NCBI GenBank assembly: GCA_963704405.1
Contig: OY969903.1
Span: 3,410,001 to 3,474,000 of the forward strand
DNA from: MFD01213-c1 sp963704405
Lineage (GTDB): Bacteria > Planctomycetota > Phycisphaerae > Tepidisphaerales > Tepidisphaeraceae
DNA: 64,000 bases
Direction: 5' to 3'
The notes under the pieces are model-generated. The model saw nothing but the letters and a program-made list of their open reading frames with translations, did not search any database and was not told where the DNA came from. Position 1 is the first letter of the stretch; every line of letters begins with the position of its first letter. This document shows, piece by piece, positions 50,652-62,400 of the stretch. Both the position numbers and the translations under genes were made by a program.

Positions 50652-51398
50652 TCAGGGAGACTTGGGTGGGTCGCTTTTAACTGCCTGAGTCATTGCAAGG
50701 CGAATGGCGGTTTCTTCGGGCAGGTTATTTCCGCCGTGATCGGTTAGCTGGTCATAGGCTTCCTGGATGGGGGCCGAGGCGCCGCTGGTTCGTTGGAGAT
50801 AGTCCTGGGAAATGCGCTTGTTGACCTTGGCGGCGGCATCGCGGATAGCGGCGGATTGATCAGCGCCTTCACCGATGATGCTTAGACCCACGATTTGCCC
50901 CCCCGCCTCTTCGGCCAGCTTTTGCGAATCTTCGTAAAACTTTTGCGAGATGGTGGCGTGGCCTTCTTCATGCGATCGCAGTTTGGTGGGCACATCGGTG
51001 GGCAGCCACAGGGTGACGTCCAAGGCGAGCTTAATACGAATTGCCTTGACCTGTGCAGTGATGGTCACGCCGGAAATGGTGGACTCTTTTTTTCTGATGA
51101 CAAAGTCCACATCGGAACTGCAGGAGAATGTGGCCTGCGATGCAGCCAACTCCACATCGGGATCGAGAGGAACTCCGGGCGGCACATGCGCGGGGTCGAA
51201 GGTTTTGGGATGGACGGTAGCGGGAAGAAGTAAAACGGTGACGGCGGGTTGAGTGGAAGGGGGCGAAGGATCAGCGCCGCCACGGGCAAGAGCGCACGCC
51301 GTCATGAAAATGAAAACGGCAAAAAACGATAATACCCAACGAGCCAAACGCAGAAGCGACAGTGGCGCTTCTGCGGTCATTACAACATAATCGCTCAT
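50652..51398 (-). CDS. Putative secreted metallopeptidase-like protein (DUF922-like, HEEGH motif)
   Basis: 248 residues. A hydrophobic N-terminus (LARWVLSFFAVFIFMTACALA) is a signal peptide, perhaps with a lipobox (FMTAC). The mature part is beta-rich (ATFSCSSDVDFVIRKKESTISGVTITAQVKAIRIKLALDVTLWLP), then carries RSHEEGHATISQKFYEDSQKLAEE, a zinc-peptidase-like H-E-x-x-H helix, as in DUF922 proteins. Activity is inferred only. The end is helical and contains no further zinc ligand that I can assign. Its start overlaps the stop of the upstream small gene by four bases; Met7 is an alternative start. Confidence 0.7.
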   Translation of the reverse strand: MSDYVVMTAEAPLSLLRLARWVLSFFAVFIFMTACALARGGADPSPPSTQPAVTVLLLPATVHPKTFDPAHVPPGVPLDPDVELAASQATFSCSSDVDFVIRKKESTISGVTITAQVKAIRIKLALDVTLWLPTDVPTKLRSHEEGHATISQKFYEDSQKLAEEAGGQIVGLSIIGEGADQSAAIRDAAAKVNKRISQDYLQRTSGASAPIQEAYDQLTDHGGNNLPEETAIRLAMTQAVKSDPPKSP

Positions 51399-51667
51399 GG
51401 GCTGATGGGGCTGCGTTCCGGCGGACGCACTGGAACGCGGATTGGCGGAAGTGCAAATGAGACAGTCGTCATGGTGCTAAATGCACTCGCAGTGACTAAA
51501 GGCAAAGGCGAGGCTGCATTTGATGATGCATTAACCATTCCCATGGTGTTCTGATGCGCTGCAATACTAGTGAACTCGCCCTTTGAATCGGTAACTATAT
51601 AACAACACAACCCTGCTACAAGGATTACCGGGAGAAGTCGCAACGAATTTCGAAGTGCAGCTTTCAT
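51395..51667 (-). CDS. Small single-pass membrane or exported protein of unknown function
   Basis: 90 residues from ATG 51667, behind CAGGTGA. One hydrophobic helix (LRLLPVILVAGLCCYIVTD) is followed by a low-complexity Ala/Ser/Thr/Val stretch and a Pro/Arg-rich end (PPIRVPVRPPERSPISP). Its stop overlaps the start of the DUF922-like gene (ATGA), so the two form an operon. Extending to 51886 adds residues without supporting signals. I do not recognise a family. Confidence 0.5.
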   Translation of the reverse strand: MKAALRNSLRLLPVILVAGLCCYIVTDSKGEFTSIAAHQNTMGMVNASSNAASPLPLVTASAFSTMTTVSFALPPIRVPVRPPERSPISP

Positions 51668-52075
51668 TTTCACCTGAACCATTTTAATGTCAACCTGCGA
51701 ATCCCGAATTTCTGAAAACCGCAAGTCTTCATCATTCAGGACATACCCAGCCTCATGCAGAAGCTTACAGACTTCTAAGTGGAAATTATAGCAAAAAATC
51801 CCCTCAGTAACAATATCTTTCGACCGACAGTTCTCAGTATTCGGATGTTTTTGGGGGGCCTGCCTGGAAAAGCACTCAATTCTCAATTATGGGTGAGGAA
51901 AATTACAGAACCGCATAAATCTCCTATCTTCACTTTTACAATACTCTTAAAAATTGACCGAATAGGTTTGATTTAACCATGAAGACCGTGTATTTATTAA
52001 TTCAACGTAAGTCCGTCGAGTTCCGCTGGAACCCGTCATTTACGCCAGGAGCAGATTTACAGGTTCGGGGTTAAT
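51668..52075. other. AT-richer intergenic region before the PEP-CTERM gene
   Basis: About 408 bases, more AT-rich than the surroundings. It should contain the divergent promoters of the small membrane-protein operon and the PEP-CTERM gene, but I cannot pick them out with confidence. ACAGGTTCGGGG shortly before 52076 may assist translation. Confidence 0.4.
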
Positions 52076-52840
52076 ATGCTGAAAAAGATCGGATTGATGG
52101 GCGGAATGGTTTTTTCACTGGCAGCGGCCAGCGCGCCAGCTGCTATTGTTTATGACAACACAGGCACGGGTTTGGATGACCCAGGTGTGTCGTTCGCCAA
52201 TTTGCCCCACACCATTCTCGATGATGGCACCTTCGCATCTGGGGTTGTCGCAGGAGCCCCGCCTTTTTCCATTGATGGGATCAATGTCGGCTTCGTCAAT
52301 AACACCAATCTCCCTCAGACATTCGATGTTCTGGTCCAGTTTTATGACACGGTAAACTATGGTGTGTCCAACTCTTCTCCAGTTGCGACAACGCCTTTAG
52401 GCCAGTTGTTTCGAATTCCAGTAATTGCTGCGCCGGGCGGCTTACCCGCCCAAGACCCTCCTGGAAATTCCGGTGAAACCGGCCTCGTTCCCTTGTCTGG
52501 AACGCTGCCTGTCATTCCCGATGGGAACTTTGGCGTCACCATCGAGTTCGTGAATACGAACACCACTACGATCGACTCAAATATCCTGCCCTTGTTTAAA
52601 AATGTTCCCGTTACGACTGGTAGCAGCAATAACGACTTTGCCGCTGACTTGAACGATGACGGAAACATCGTTGGCAGCGAAATTTTGACGTTTGCGAACG
52701 CCCCAAACCCTGGCGATCCTGCAGCCAATCTTTACCTGGCCGTAGACGCGACGGCTGTCCCCGAACCCGTTGCCATGCCGATTCTTCTTGGCGGGACCGC
52801 ATTTGCAGCGATGCGTCGCCGCAAGGCTGTCAAGATCTGA
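52076..52840 (+). CDS. PEP-CTERM sorting domain protein
   Basis: 254 residues. A signal peptide (IGLMGGMVFSLAAASAPAA) is followed by a beta-rich domain of about 190 residues (IVYDNTGTGLDDPGVSF, FSIDGINVGFVNNTN, TFDVLVQFYDTVNYG, FGVTIEFVNTNTTTID). The C-terminus is a PEP-CTERM signal: AVPEPVAMPILLGGTAFAAMRRRK. Such proteins are processed by exosortase and become part of the outer surface or matrix. Domains of this type (paired strands ending in YLAVD) are common in planctomycete PEP-CTERM proteins, but their function is unknown. A strong terminator follows. Confidence 0.88.
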   Translation: MLKKIGLMGGMVFSLAAASAPAAIVYDNTGTGLDDPGVSFANLPHTILDDGTFASGVVAGAPPFSIDGINVGFVNNTNLPQTFDVLVQFYDTVNYGVSNSSPVATTPLGQLFRIPVIAAPGGLPAQDPPGNSGETGLVPLSGTLPVIPDGNFGVTIEFVNTNTTTIDSNILPLFKNVPVTTGSSNNDFAADLNDDGNIVGSEILTFANAPNPGDPAANLYLAVDATAVPEPVAMPILLGGTAFAAMRRRKAVKI

Positions 52841-52877
52841 GCATCTTGGACTGACTTTGACTGAAATCCAGTTCCTG

Positions 52878-52905
52878 AAAAAGACCGGCTTATGCCGGTC
52901 TTTTT
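52878..52905 (+). terminator. Intrinsic terminator after the PEP-CTERM gene
   Basis: AAAAAGACCGGC (52878-52889) and its complement (52894-52905) form a 12-bp stem with loop TTAT, ending in a T-run. With A-runs on the left it could work in both directions. Confidence 0.92.
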
Positions 52906-53468
52906 CTATTGGGCTTGGGGCTCAGCGTACGCATATAGAATTGGGCTGACCGCCGGCGATTTTGTGCCGGCTCATATCACGGTTCTTGTCGCATTCACGG
53001 ATATTCGTCAAAGTCTTGCTGAACCTCCGACATTACGCATTCCGAATAGATGGGTTTGTCAGTATTTGCCCTGATCCCCATTGCATTTATTATGGGACGC
53101 CGTATACCATATTCTTGCAAAAGTGGCATGAAAGCGCTATTGCTCCGATATTCGTACCCCGGGCATTTAAATCAGGTGCGAATGGACGGATTGGGCTACA
53201 GGGGCCTGTAGTTAATTCCATCGTTGTTAGAGAGTTATAACGCATTTTTCTTCAGTTGCGTGAAAAGCTTTCGATGGGTGGAGTGCGACTTTTCCCTGTC
53301 CTATTTACGTCATTTTTCAAGTCCCGGCCTGGCAAGTCTGCTGGGCCGGATGGGTTTGGCGGTTAAAGATTTTTCCTAGGTCAGGAAGCGTCCGCCGCGA
53401 TGTTCGTGCAAAGGGCTTTGCATGGGTGCGCGGTGTATTTGTTTGTGCACTTCCGGGGAGCAAATGCG
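52906..53468. other. 563-base intergenic region before the giant surface protein gene
   Basis: No convincing gene is present. CTACAGG (53196-53202) and CCTGTAG (53205-53211) form a tight inverted repeat that could be an operator. GGGGAG at 53456-53461 is the ribosome-binding site for the start at 53469. No promoter can be assigned with confidence. Confidence 0.45.
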
Positions 53469-56400
53469 ATGAAGAAGAGTATTTTCCCGTCAGGGTTCGT
53501 TTCGGCCAATGCGCCAAAAAAACCTGCAGCACGAAATAAGGTGAGGCGCGAAGCTTTGCTTGCGATTGACGCGGCGATTCAGCCGATGCTGGGTCCTGTG
53601 TTCGAGCGGCTGGAGGGGCGCACGCTTTTCACGATCGCAGGAACACTGGACCAGACATTCCATCCGCCGGGCTCGACGCTTCCCGGCGTGCTTACGACGG
53701 ACTTCAACAACCTGAACGATGAAGCAACTGCGATGGCAGTGCAGTCGGATCACAAAGTCGTTGTGGTCGGCAACTCTGTCGGCGACAGCAAAGTTGAACT
53801 GGCCCGCTACAACGCGGACGGCACGCTCGATGCGACATTTGGCCCGAATCATAATGGTTTGGTCATTACGTCCGCCGCCAGCGGTTTCATTCAGGCCAAT
53901 GCCGTCGCCATTGACGGATCAGGCAACATTTTCATCGCCGGCACCGCCCTTACGGCCGGCAACAGCTTTGATTTTGCGGTTTTGAAATACGATTCACTGG
54001 GCAACCAGATCACGAGCGGCTTTGGGACCGCCGGCCTTGCGACAGTCGATTTCAATCACAAGCCCGATCAGGCATTGGGGATTGCGATCGATGGCAGCAA
54101 GATTGTGGTCGCGGGCGCGGGCACGGTCAGCACCGGCAGCCGCCAGGAACTGGCGATCGCCCGGCTGAATTCCAACGGTTTAGTTGACTCGACATTTGGA
54201 GGCAGCGGAAAACTGCTCACGCCTGTCAGCACCGGCATTGACGTGGCCAGCGCGGTCGCAGTTCAGACGGTCAGTTCATCGACGTTTTATGTCGTCGCCG
54301 GCTATGCCACCACCACCAGCGGCAGCACGGATTTCGCCCTCGCCCGATACACCACGAGCGGCTCGTTGGATGGGACATTCGGCACTTCAGGGGTTGTACA
54401 AACCGACTTAAGCAGCGGCGGTTCCGATCATGGCAACGCCCTGGCTGTCGGCGCGGGCGGAACGCTCTATGTTGGGGGCGACAGCAGCGGTTCTTTCGCT
54501 GTCGCAAAATATAGTGCGGGCGGCGGACTGATGGCATCGCGATCGACTGCAATCGGCACCGGCTTCTCGCAAGCCAACGGCCTTGCGATTCAATACAACG
54601 GCAAAGTTGTTCTCACCGGTTACACCACTACCTTAAGCGGAAACCGCGCCGTCGAAGTTGCCCGTTACGACGGTACAACGCTGACGCCTGATGCCTCATT
54701 CGGTGCCGGCGGCTTCGTCACTACGACGTATACGGATGCGTCCAATGCGCCGGTCGACGCGCAAGGAAATGCGGTCGCCATCGATTCTCTGAAGATCATT
54801 GTCGCCGGCACATCGTCGACCAACGCATCGGTGAGCGATCCGGAAGATTTCACGGTTGCGCGTTATCAATTGAACAATGCGCCCAGCGCCAGCGCGGCTG
54901 CGGGCGCTTTGCCGCAGCTTGCGAAAAATGAGCAGAACAGCACCGGCGCCGCGGTTTCTTACCTGCTGGGCCAGCTTAATTTTTCTGATGTCGACGGCGA
55001 TCCAACCGCTTTAGCCATCACCGCCGCCGACAACAGCGACGGCAACTGGCAATACTCCACCGACGGTGGAACCACCTGGCTTCCCGCAAGCGCCGGCATC
55101 ACCGCCAGCGATTCCAGCGCCATCCTGCTCGACGGCGTAAACCCGAACAATCGAATTCGATTCGTCCCGGCAACGGGCTTTACCGGCCCGGCCCCGGCGC
55201 TGACCGTCCGCGCGTGGGACAAGCACTTTGGTGCGGACGGCGCTATCGTCGACGTCAATGCATCCAGCGCCGACCAGATCGACTCCTTCAGCATCGGCAC
55301 CGCGTCCATTTCGGTCAGCGTCACCAGCGCTTCCACCGTGTACGTGAGCAAAAGCTGGTCGATCACCAACGACATCGGCGACCCCGGGCTGAGCCAGGGC
55401 GATACCGTTTCTGATGGCACGCACAGCGGCTTGATCTATGGCATCAACGCTTTTTCAACCATTCAGGATGGCGTCACATTCGTCGATGGGGCAACGCCGG
55501 TGGTCAATGTCGGCGCTGGCGCTTTCGATGAAGATATAGTGGTTCCTTCCTCCAAGCCCAACATCACGATTACGGGTTCTGGCTCGACCGGCGCCGGCGC
55601 GACGATTCTCCGCGGCGTCGCCGGGGGGCCTGCTGTGACTCTGGACATTCAGGCCGCCGGGGCTTTGATTCAGGGCCTGGATATCAAGAACTCGGCGGGC
55701 AATGACAACACCACGGCTGTCAGCATTTCGGCAAGCGGCACGACTGTTCAGAACAACAAGATCGAAGGCCACACCGTCGGCGTAAATGTCGCGGCGGGAA
55801 CAACCGGCGTGACGCTCTCGGGCAACACGATCACGGGCAATGCCAACGGGATTCTCATCCAGGGAGCCACAAACAATCTGAGTGTGAGCGGCAACCAGAT
55901 CATCGAAAATAATCTCACCGACAGTTTTTGGGTGCTCGCGGGCCGCCCGGCCAGCGCGGGTATCCGCGTCGTTGGCGCCGGCCAGGGCGTTCCTTATGCC
56001 GGATCAGGCAACAGCATCACCGGCAACACCATCACCGGAAGCGGCGCGGGCGTGGACAACAATTCACTCGCCAGCCTGCCCATCCTGAATAACACCGAAA
56101 TCAGCGGCACTGTTGCCGGCGTCTTCCTGGCAGGAGGTGTAAATACGGTGACGGGCAACGTCATCGACAACAGCGGTGTCGGCGTTCTCCTTAATGGCGG
56201 CAGCGCCACTCTAACGAGCAACACATTTGGCTCCGCCGGCGCAAACACCACCGATCTGCAGATTGGGGCGAGCGGCGCCGTCACTTCCATCGCCGGCTCA
56301 ACTTTCACCGGCGTCACCTTCATCAACAACGGCTCGTCCGGCGGCCTTGATGGCAGGTCCGCAAAATTCGGAGCCACGGTTGCTTCGGCGATTCTTGGGA

Positions 56401-59400
56401 ACGCCCTCACAACCGCGCAAGCGTGGATTGTAGAAGATCAAATTATCGATGCCCTGGACAACTCAAGCTTTGGCTTTGTGCGCCTGCGCGATGGCAACGT
56501 CGACGTCACACCACTGAGCGGCGATGGCGCAATCCAGCGTGGCGTAGACGCCGCCGCGAGCCTCGACAACATCAACATCAAAGCCGGCAGCTACACCGAT
56601 CAGGTTGTCATCGACAAAACCGTCCAGATCGTTGGTCCCAACAGCGCGATCAATCCCAACACGGGCATACGCTCGGCCGAGGCGATCCTGTTCCCTGATT
56701 TTTCGGACCCCGACCCCAGCACCGGCAGCTCGATTGTCTACATCAAAGCCAACAATGTCTCGATCAAGGGCCTGACGATCGACGGCGATAATACGGCACT
56801 GACCGGCGGCGTCTCCCAGAACGGCGCGAATGTCGATGCCACCGAAGCCATCGCAAGCTACGAAGGCGTCAGCGGCATCACCGTTCAGAATAACATCCTG
56901 AAGAACACGAGCTACGCGGCAATCGACTTCGACAATTTTTCCAACGGCAATGCCGTTACGACCGGCAACTCGATCACGAACAACAAGCTGGACAACATCG
57001 GTTATGCCCCCTATTCCGCAGGTGTTGGCGTTCTGATTTACAACAACTTCTATGCAGACATTTCGAACAATGTGATGACGCGCGTTCGCGTCGGCGTGCA
57101 GACAGGAAACTTCTATCTCGCCGACACCGGCACATCGCACAACATCTCAAACAACATCATCTCGGCCACCAAGCGCGGAATATTTTATAATCAGGTATAC
57201 GGCAGCGCCAGCAGCTTCACGATCAGCACCAATTCCATTCAGGCAATTAACGAAGCTGGAGCGGGCCGCTGGGATGGGATCATGCTGTCGACCATTGGCG
57301 GCAGCGTCGTGGCGAACCCAACGGACAACATCATCACCGTTGCCGCGGGTGTCACTCAAGTCACCGATGGGTACCAGGTCTGGAACACCAACTCCGCCAC
57401 GAAGATCACTCGCGGCTCGGTCACCGGCACCAGCTATGGTGTGTGGGCCAATAACTTCGACGGCTTCAATGCCGCCGCCACTGGCGCAACCGGCCTCGCG
57501 CTCGACCATATTTCAATCGTAAATGCGGCCATCGCAGGTGTCTTTATTAAGGACAATGCGGCGGACACCGGACATCATGGGGTCAATGTCAGCATCACCA
57601 ACGGCACAACAATCACCGGCGGCGGCGCCGGAATCCTCGTACAGGGCGCGGCGGCGACTGTCGCCTTTGCCGGCCCGACGCCTTCAGCGATCATGAGCGG
57701 TCAAAGCGGAGACTACCTTACACTTGCGAGCGGCGCCGAATCAGGCCAGGTGATCGACGCGAGCGGTGTAAGCTTTGGCGGTTTCATCGGCGCAAATGGT
57801 GTTCTTCCCACTGACCTACCCAGCTATTACGCGACCGAAGACAAGATCACCGACGCGATTGACACCACAGGCATTGGATTCGTGCGGCTGAAGATCGGCC
57901 ACGTCTTTACCGCGCAGAGCAGCGAAAGCCCGAATGCCAACGCGGTGCAGCGCGCCGTGGGCATTGCGTCGAATAACGACGTTATCAACATTCAGGCCGG
58001 CACTTTCGTCGGCCAGATTAAGATCACCAGGCCGGTGACACTCCTGGGCGCGGGCAACGCCACGATTCTTAAAGCCCCGGCGCTGCTTTCGTCGGTGTTC
58101 ACGACGACATCCACCGTCGTCTATCAAAATGAACCTGTCGTGACGGTTCAGGGAGTTACCGCCGACGTGGAGTCGCTGAAAATCGATGGCAATCATGCCG
58201 GCTCGGGCGCGAGCAACGGCATCGAGCGGTTCATGGGTCTTGCTTATTTCAATGCCAGCGGTCTTGCTGATGGACTGACCATCACCGGAATTCGTGACGG
58301 TTCGAGCGACGGCACGGAGCAGGGTTTCGCGTTTTATGCTTTTGACCAGCTCGGCTCGCCCCAAGCTGTAACGCTCAGCAACAGCATCATCCTGGACTAC
58401 CAAAAGGCCGGCGCGCTTTTCTTTGGCTCTGGTCTGAGCGGCAGCGCCACCGCAAATCACATCACCGGCGACGGCGCTATTGCGACGCTTGGCCAGATCG
58501 GTCTTCAGATCAGCAATTCCGCGGTTATTTCCGCTTCCGGCAATTTTATCAGCGGCAATGATTACATTGGCACCGCATCGGACCTGGGCACCAATGTGAT
58601 CCTCGACACGGTGGGGACAGGCACAAGCCTTTCGGGCAATACGATCAGCGGTGGCAGCTATGGCATTGTCAGTTTTGATGCCCCCGCCACGCCTATTGCG
58701 ATCACCGGCAATACCATCACCGGGAATGACCTGGCAGCGGTCAGTCTCGATGCCGGCGCCTATACGATCGACAATAACACTCTTAGCGGCGGTGACGGAA
58801 TCGACCTGTTCGACAATGTTACCGGCACCACCATCACCAACAACCAGATCGCCGCCTCCGCTTCGGCGATCGGGCTTTATGTCGATTCCACTGTCACCAG
58901 CCTCGGGACGCTCAGTGGCAACCAGTTCACCGGCGCAGGCTTTGATATTTATGACGCCTCCGCGATCGGCATCGACGCCACCGCCAACACCTTCGGCGGT
59001 GTCGATCCGTCACTGCCTACCACCAGCCTTGCCCAGCTTTATTCCATTGAAGATCAGATTCAGGACGGCGTGGATTCCCTCGGTTCCGGTCTTGTCCGCA
59101 TCCGCAACGGGAATGTCTACGTCACCCAGGAAAGCGAAAACAGCCAGGCCGACTCCATCCAGCGCGGCGTGACCCTCGCCAGCGCGACCGATACGGTTCA
59201 TGTCCAGGCTGGAACCTTCACCGGCCAAATCGACATCGGCAAAGCCCTCACCCTGATCGGCGCAGGCGACACCACAATTGTGCAGGCCCCCGCGAGCCTG
59301 AGCACGAAGTTCACGACCAGCGATCCGAACAAGCCGATCATCTGGGTCCATAACACCGGCGCAGGCAACGTGGAGTCTTTGAAGGTTGATGGCCTGAGCC

Positions 59401-62400
59401 ACGGCAATGGCAATTACCGCTTCATTGGCGTCGCGTACTACGACGCCGGCGGCTTGGCCGATAGTCTCACCATCACCAACATCACCACGTCACCGCTCAC
59501 ATCTGACCAGCATGGGTTTGGTTTCTACGCCTATAGCCCCGACGCCCCCAGCCGCACTCTTACGCTCAGCAACAGCACCATTTCAAACTATCAAAAGGTC
59601 GGCGTGGCCTTGCTGGGCAATGTGGTCGCCACGGTATCCAACACGACCGTAACCGGCATCGGGCTGACCAGCACGATCGTACAAAATGGAATTGAAGTCG
59701 CTTTCGGCGCTTCGGCCCAATTGGTCAGCGATACGGTCAGCGGCAATGAATTCGACGGTCCCGCGCACAACGGCATCGATGTCCTGATCGATCCAACCGC
59801 CTCAGGCGTTACGGTCAGCAACAGCACCCTCTCCGGCGCGGATTACGGAATTGTCGCCGGCGACCAGTTCAATCCAATGGGCGGCCCGGTTGCCATCACC
59901 GCCAACACCGTCACCGGCACATTGCAGGGCGCGATTGTGGTGGACAACGGCTCGTTTGATATTGGCCAGAACACCGTCGACAACAACGCGACCGATGCGA
60001 TTGTTCTTTTCGATAATCAAACCGGCACGACGATTCACAATAATTACATCCGCAACAACACCGCGGGCTATGGCATTTATGTTGCCGTCGATGTCACCGG
60101 ACTCGGTCCGATCTCGACGAATTACATTTCCGGGAATCAGACAGGTGTTCGGGCCGATTCTATTGGCACGCCGATCAATATCACCGGCAACTACTGGGGC
60201 AGCATTAACGGTCCCGCTTCGCCGCTGAATACCTATGCTTATGGAACACTCACGACGGGTGATTCGGTTGTCGGCAATGTGTCGGTCGTTCCGTGGCTGA
60301 TTGATGGAATCGACTCCGCCCCGCTCGTCGCCGGCTTCCAGCATGCGGCGCCGGACAGCATCCCGCCGACGGTTTCAACCCCATCGTTGGCTCCGTCCAG
60401 CGATAGCTTTGATCCGAATGCGCATCCGCTCATTGGGACAAATGCCGACCGTGTCACCAATATCAACACACCCACATTGACCGGCAACGCAGAGCCCGGC
60501 GCGACTGTCACCATTTTGGACGGCACAACAGTGGTGGCGCAAACAACCGCCGACGGGGCCGGCCACTATTCTGTAACGACCTCTGTTCTGGCGGATGGTT
60601 CGCATACGCTGAAGGCGCTGGCAACCGATCAATCCGGCAACTCTACCCTGAGCGGCATACTGACGATTACGGTAGATACGATTGCTCCGGCCGTTCCATC
60701 GACTCCGGACCTGACAACCGCCAGCGACAGCTTTGATCCGAATCCCACGCCGCTCATCGGCACCAACCTGGACAATGTGACGAACGTCAATGCACCGACG
60801 TTTACGGGGAGCGCAGAGGCCGGGGCCCTGATCCGGCTCTTTGCGACACAGGGCGCGACGACGACCCAAATCGGAACGACCTTCGCCACCGGCGGTTCAT
60901 GGAGCATCACGTCCAGTATTCTGGCGGACGGCTCTTACACCATCACGGCAACGGCGACCGATCTGGCCGGCAATGTTTCTCCGGTCTCCGGCGGATTGAA
61001 TATCACGGTCGATACGCTTGCCCCCGCCGCTCCGAGCACGCCTGATCCGACCACTGCCAGTGACAGTCGCGATCCTGATCCGACGCCGCTGATCGGCACT
61101 ACCAGCGATAACGTTACTAATGTGAATGCACCAACGTTCAGCGGCACAGCCGAAGCTGGCGCACTTATTCGTCTGTATGCGACGCATGGGATAACCACTA
61201 CACAGATTGGAACTGCTTTTGCCACCGGTGGGAATTGGACCATTAACTCCAGCACGCTTGCCGATGGCTCTTATATCATTACGGCTACTGCAACAGATTT
61301 GGCGGGGAATGTTTCTGCGGTATCGGGTGGTCTTAATATTACTGTTGACACGGTCGCACCGGCCGCCCCATCCACGCCTGATCTCACTGCCGCCAGCGAT
61401 AGCTTTGATCCTGATGCCACGCCGCTGATTGGCACCAACTCTGATAACGTCACTAACGTCAATACGCCGACTTTCACGGGTAGTGCCGAAACCGGCAGCC
61501 TTGTCCGCCTGTACAGCTTTGATGGTTTCACGTCGATTGAGGTCGGCCACGCCATTGCCACGGGTGGCACGTGGACGATCACATCAAGTGCTCTGGCCGA
61601 TGACTCTTACACCATGACTGCGACCGCCACCGATCTGGCCGGCAATGTGTCGGCTTTGTCCGGCAGCGTTGGCATCACGATCGATACCGCGCCCCCTGCC
61701 GCTCCGTCCGCGCCTGATTTGACTGCTGCAAGCGATAGCTTTGATCCGAATGCAACGCCGCTGATCGGCACCAGCGCGGATAACACAACAAATATCAACA
61801 CGCCGACTTTTACTGGCACGGCGGAAGCGGGCTCGCTCATCCGCCTTTATGAGACACATGGCCTGACGACCACGCAGATTGGAACAGCCTTCGCCACTGG
61901 CGGTGGTTCATGGACGATCACGTCATCCACGCTCACGGACGGCAGCTACACCATTACCGCGACAGCGACGGACCTTGCCGGAAATCTCTCCGCCGTATCG
62001 GGTGGTTTGAGCATCGTCATTGATACCGCGGCCCCCGCCGCCCCGTCCACGCCTGATCTTATTGCTACCGATGACAGTTTTGATCCCAATGGCACGCCGC
62101 TGATCGGCACGAACGCGGATAATGTCACCAACGTTAATACACCTGCGTTCACCGGCACCGCCGAGGCGGGCGCGTTGATCCGTCTGTACGCCACCCACGG
62201 CGTAACCACAGTTCAGATCGGCACAACCTTCGCATCTGGCGGCGTCTGGTCTATCGCGTCCACCACCCTGGCTGATGGCGCGTATGCCATTACGGCAACA
62301 GCCACCGATCTTGCCGGCAATGTGTCGGCGCTTTCTGGTGCATTAAGCATCACCGTCGATACGCTTGCTCCCGCTGCCCCATCGACTCCCGACCTCACTA

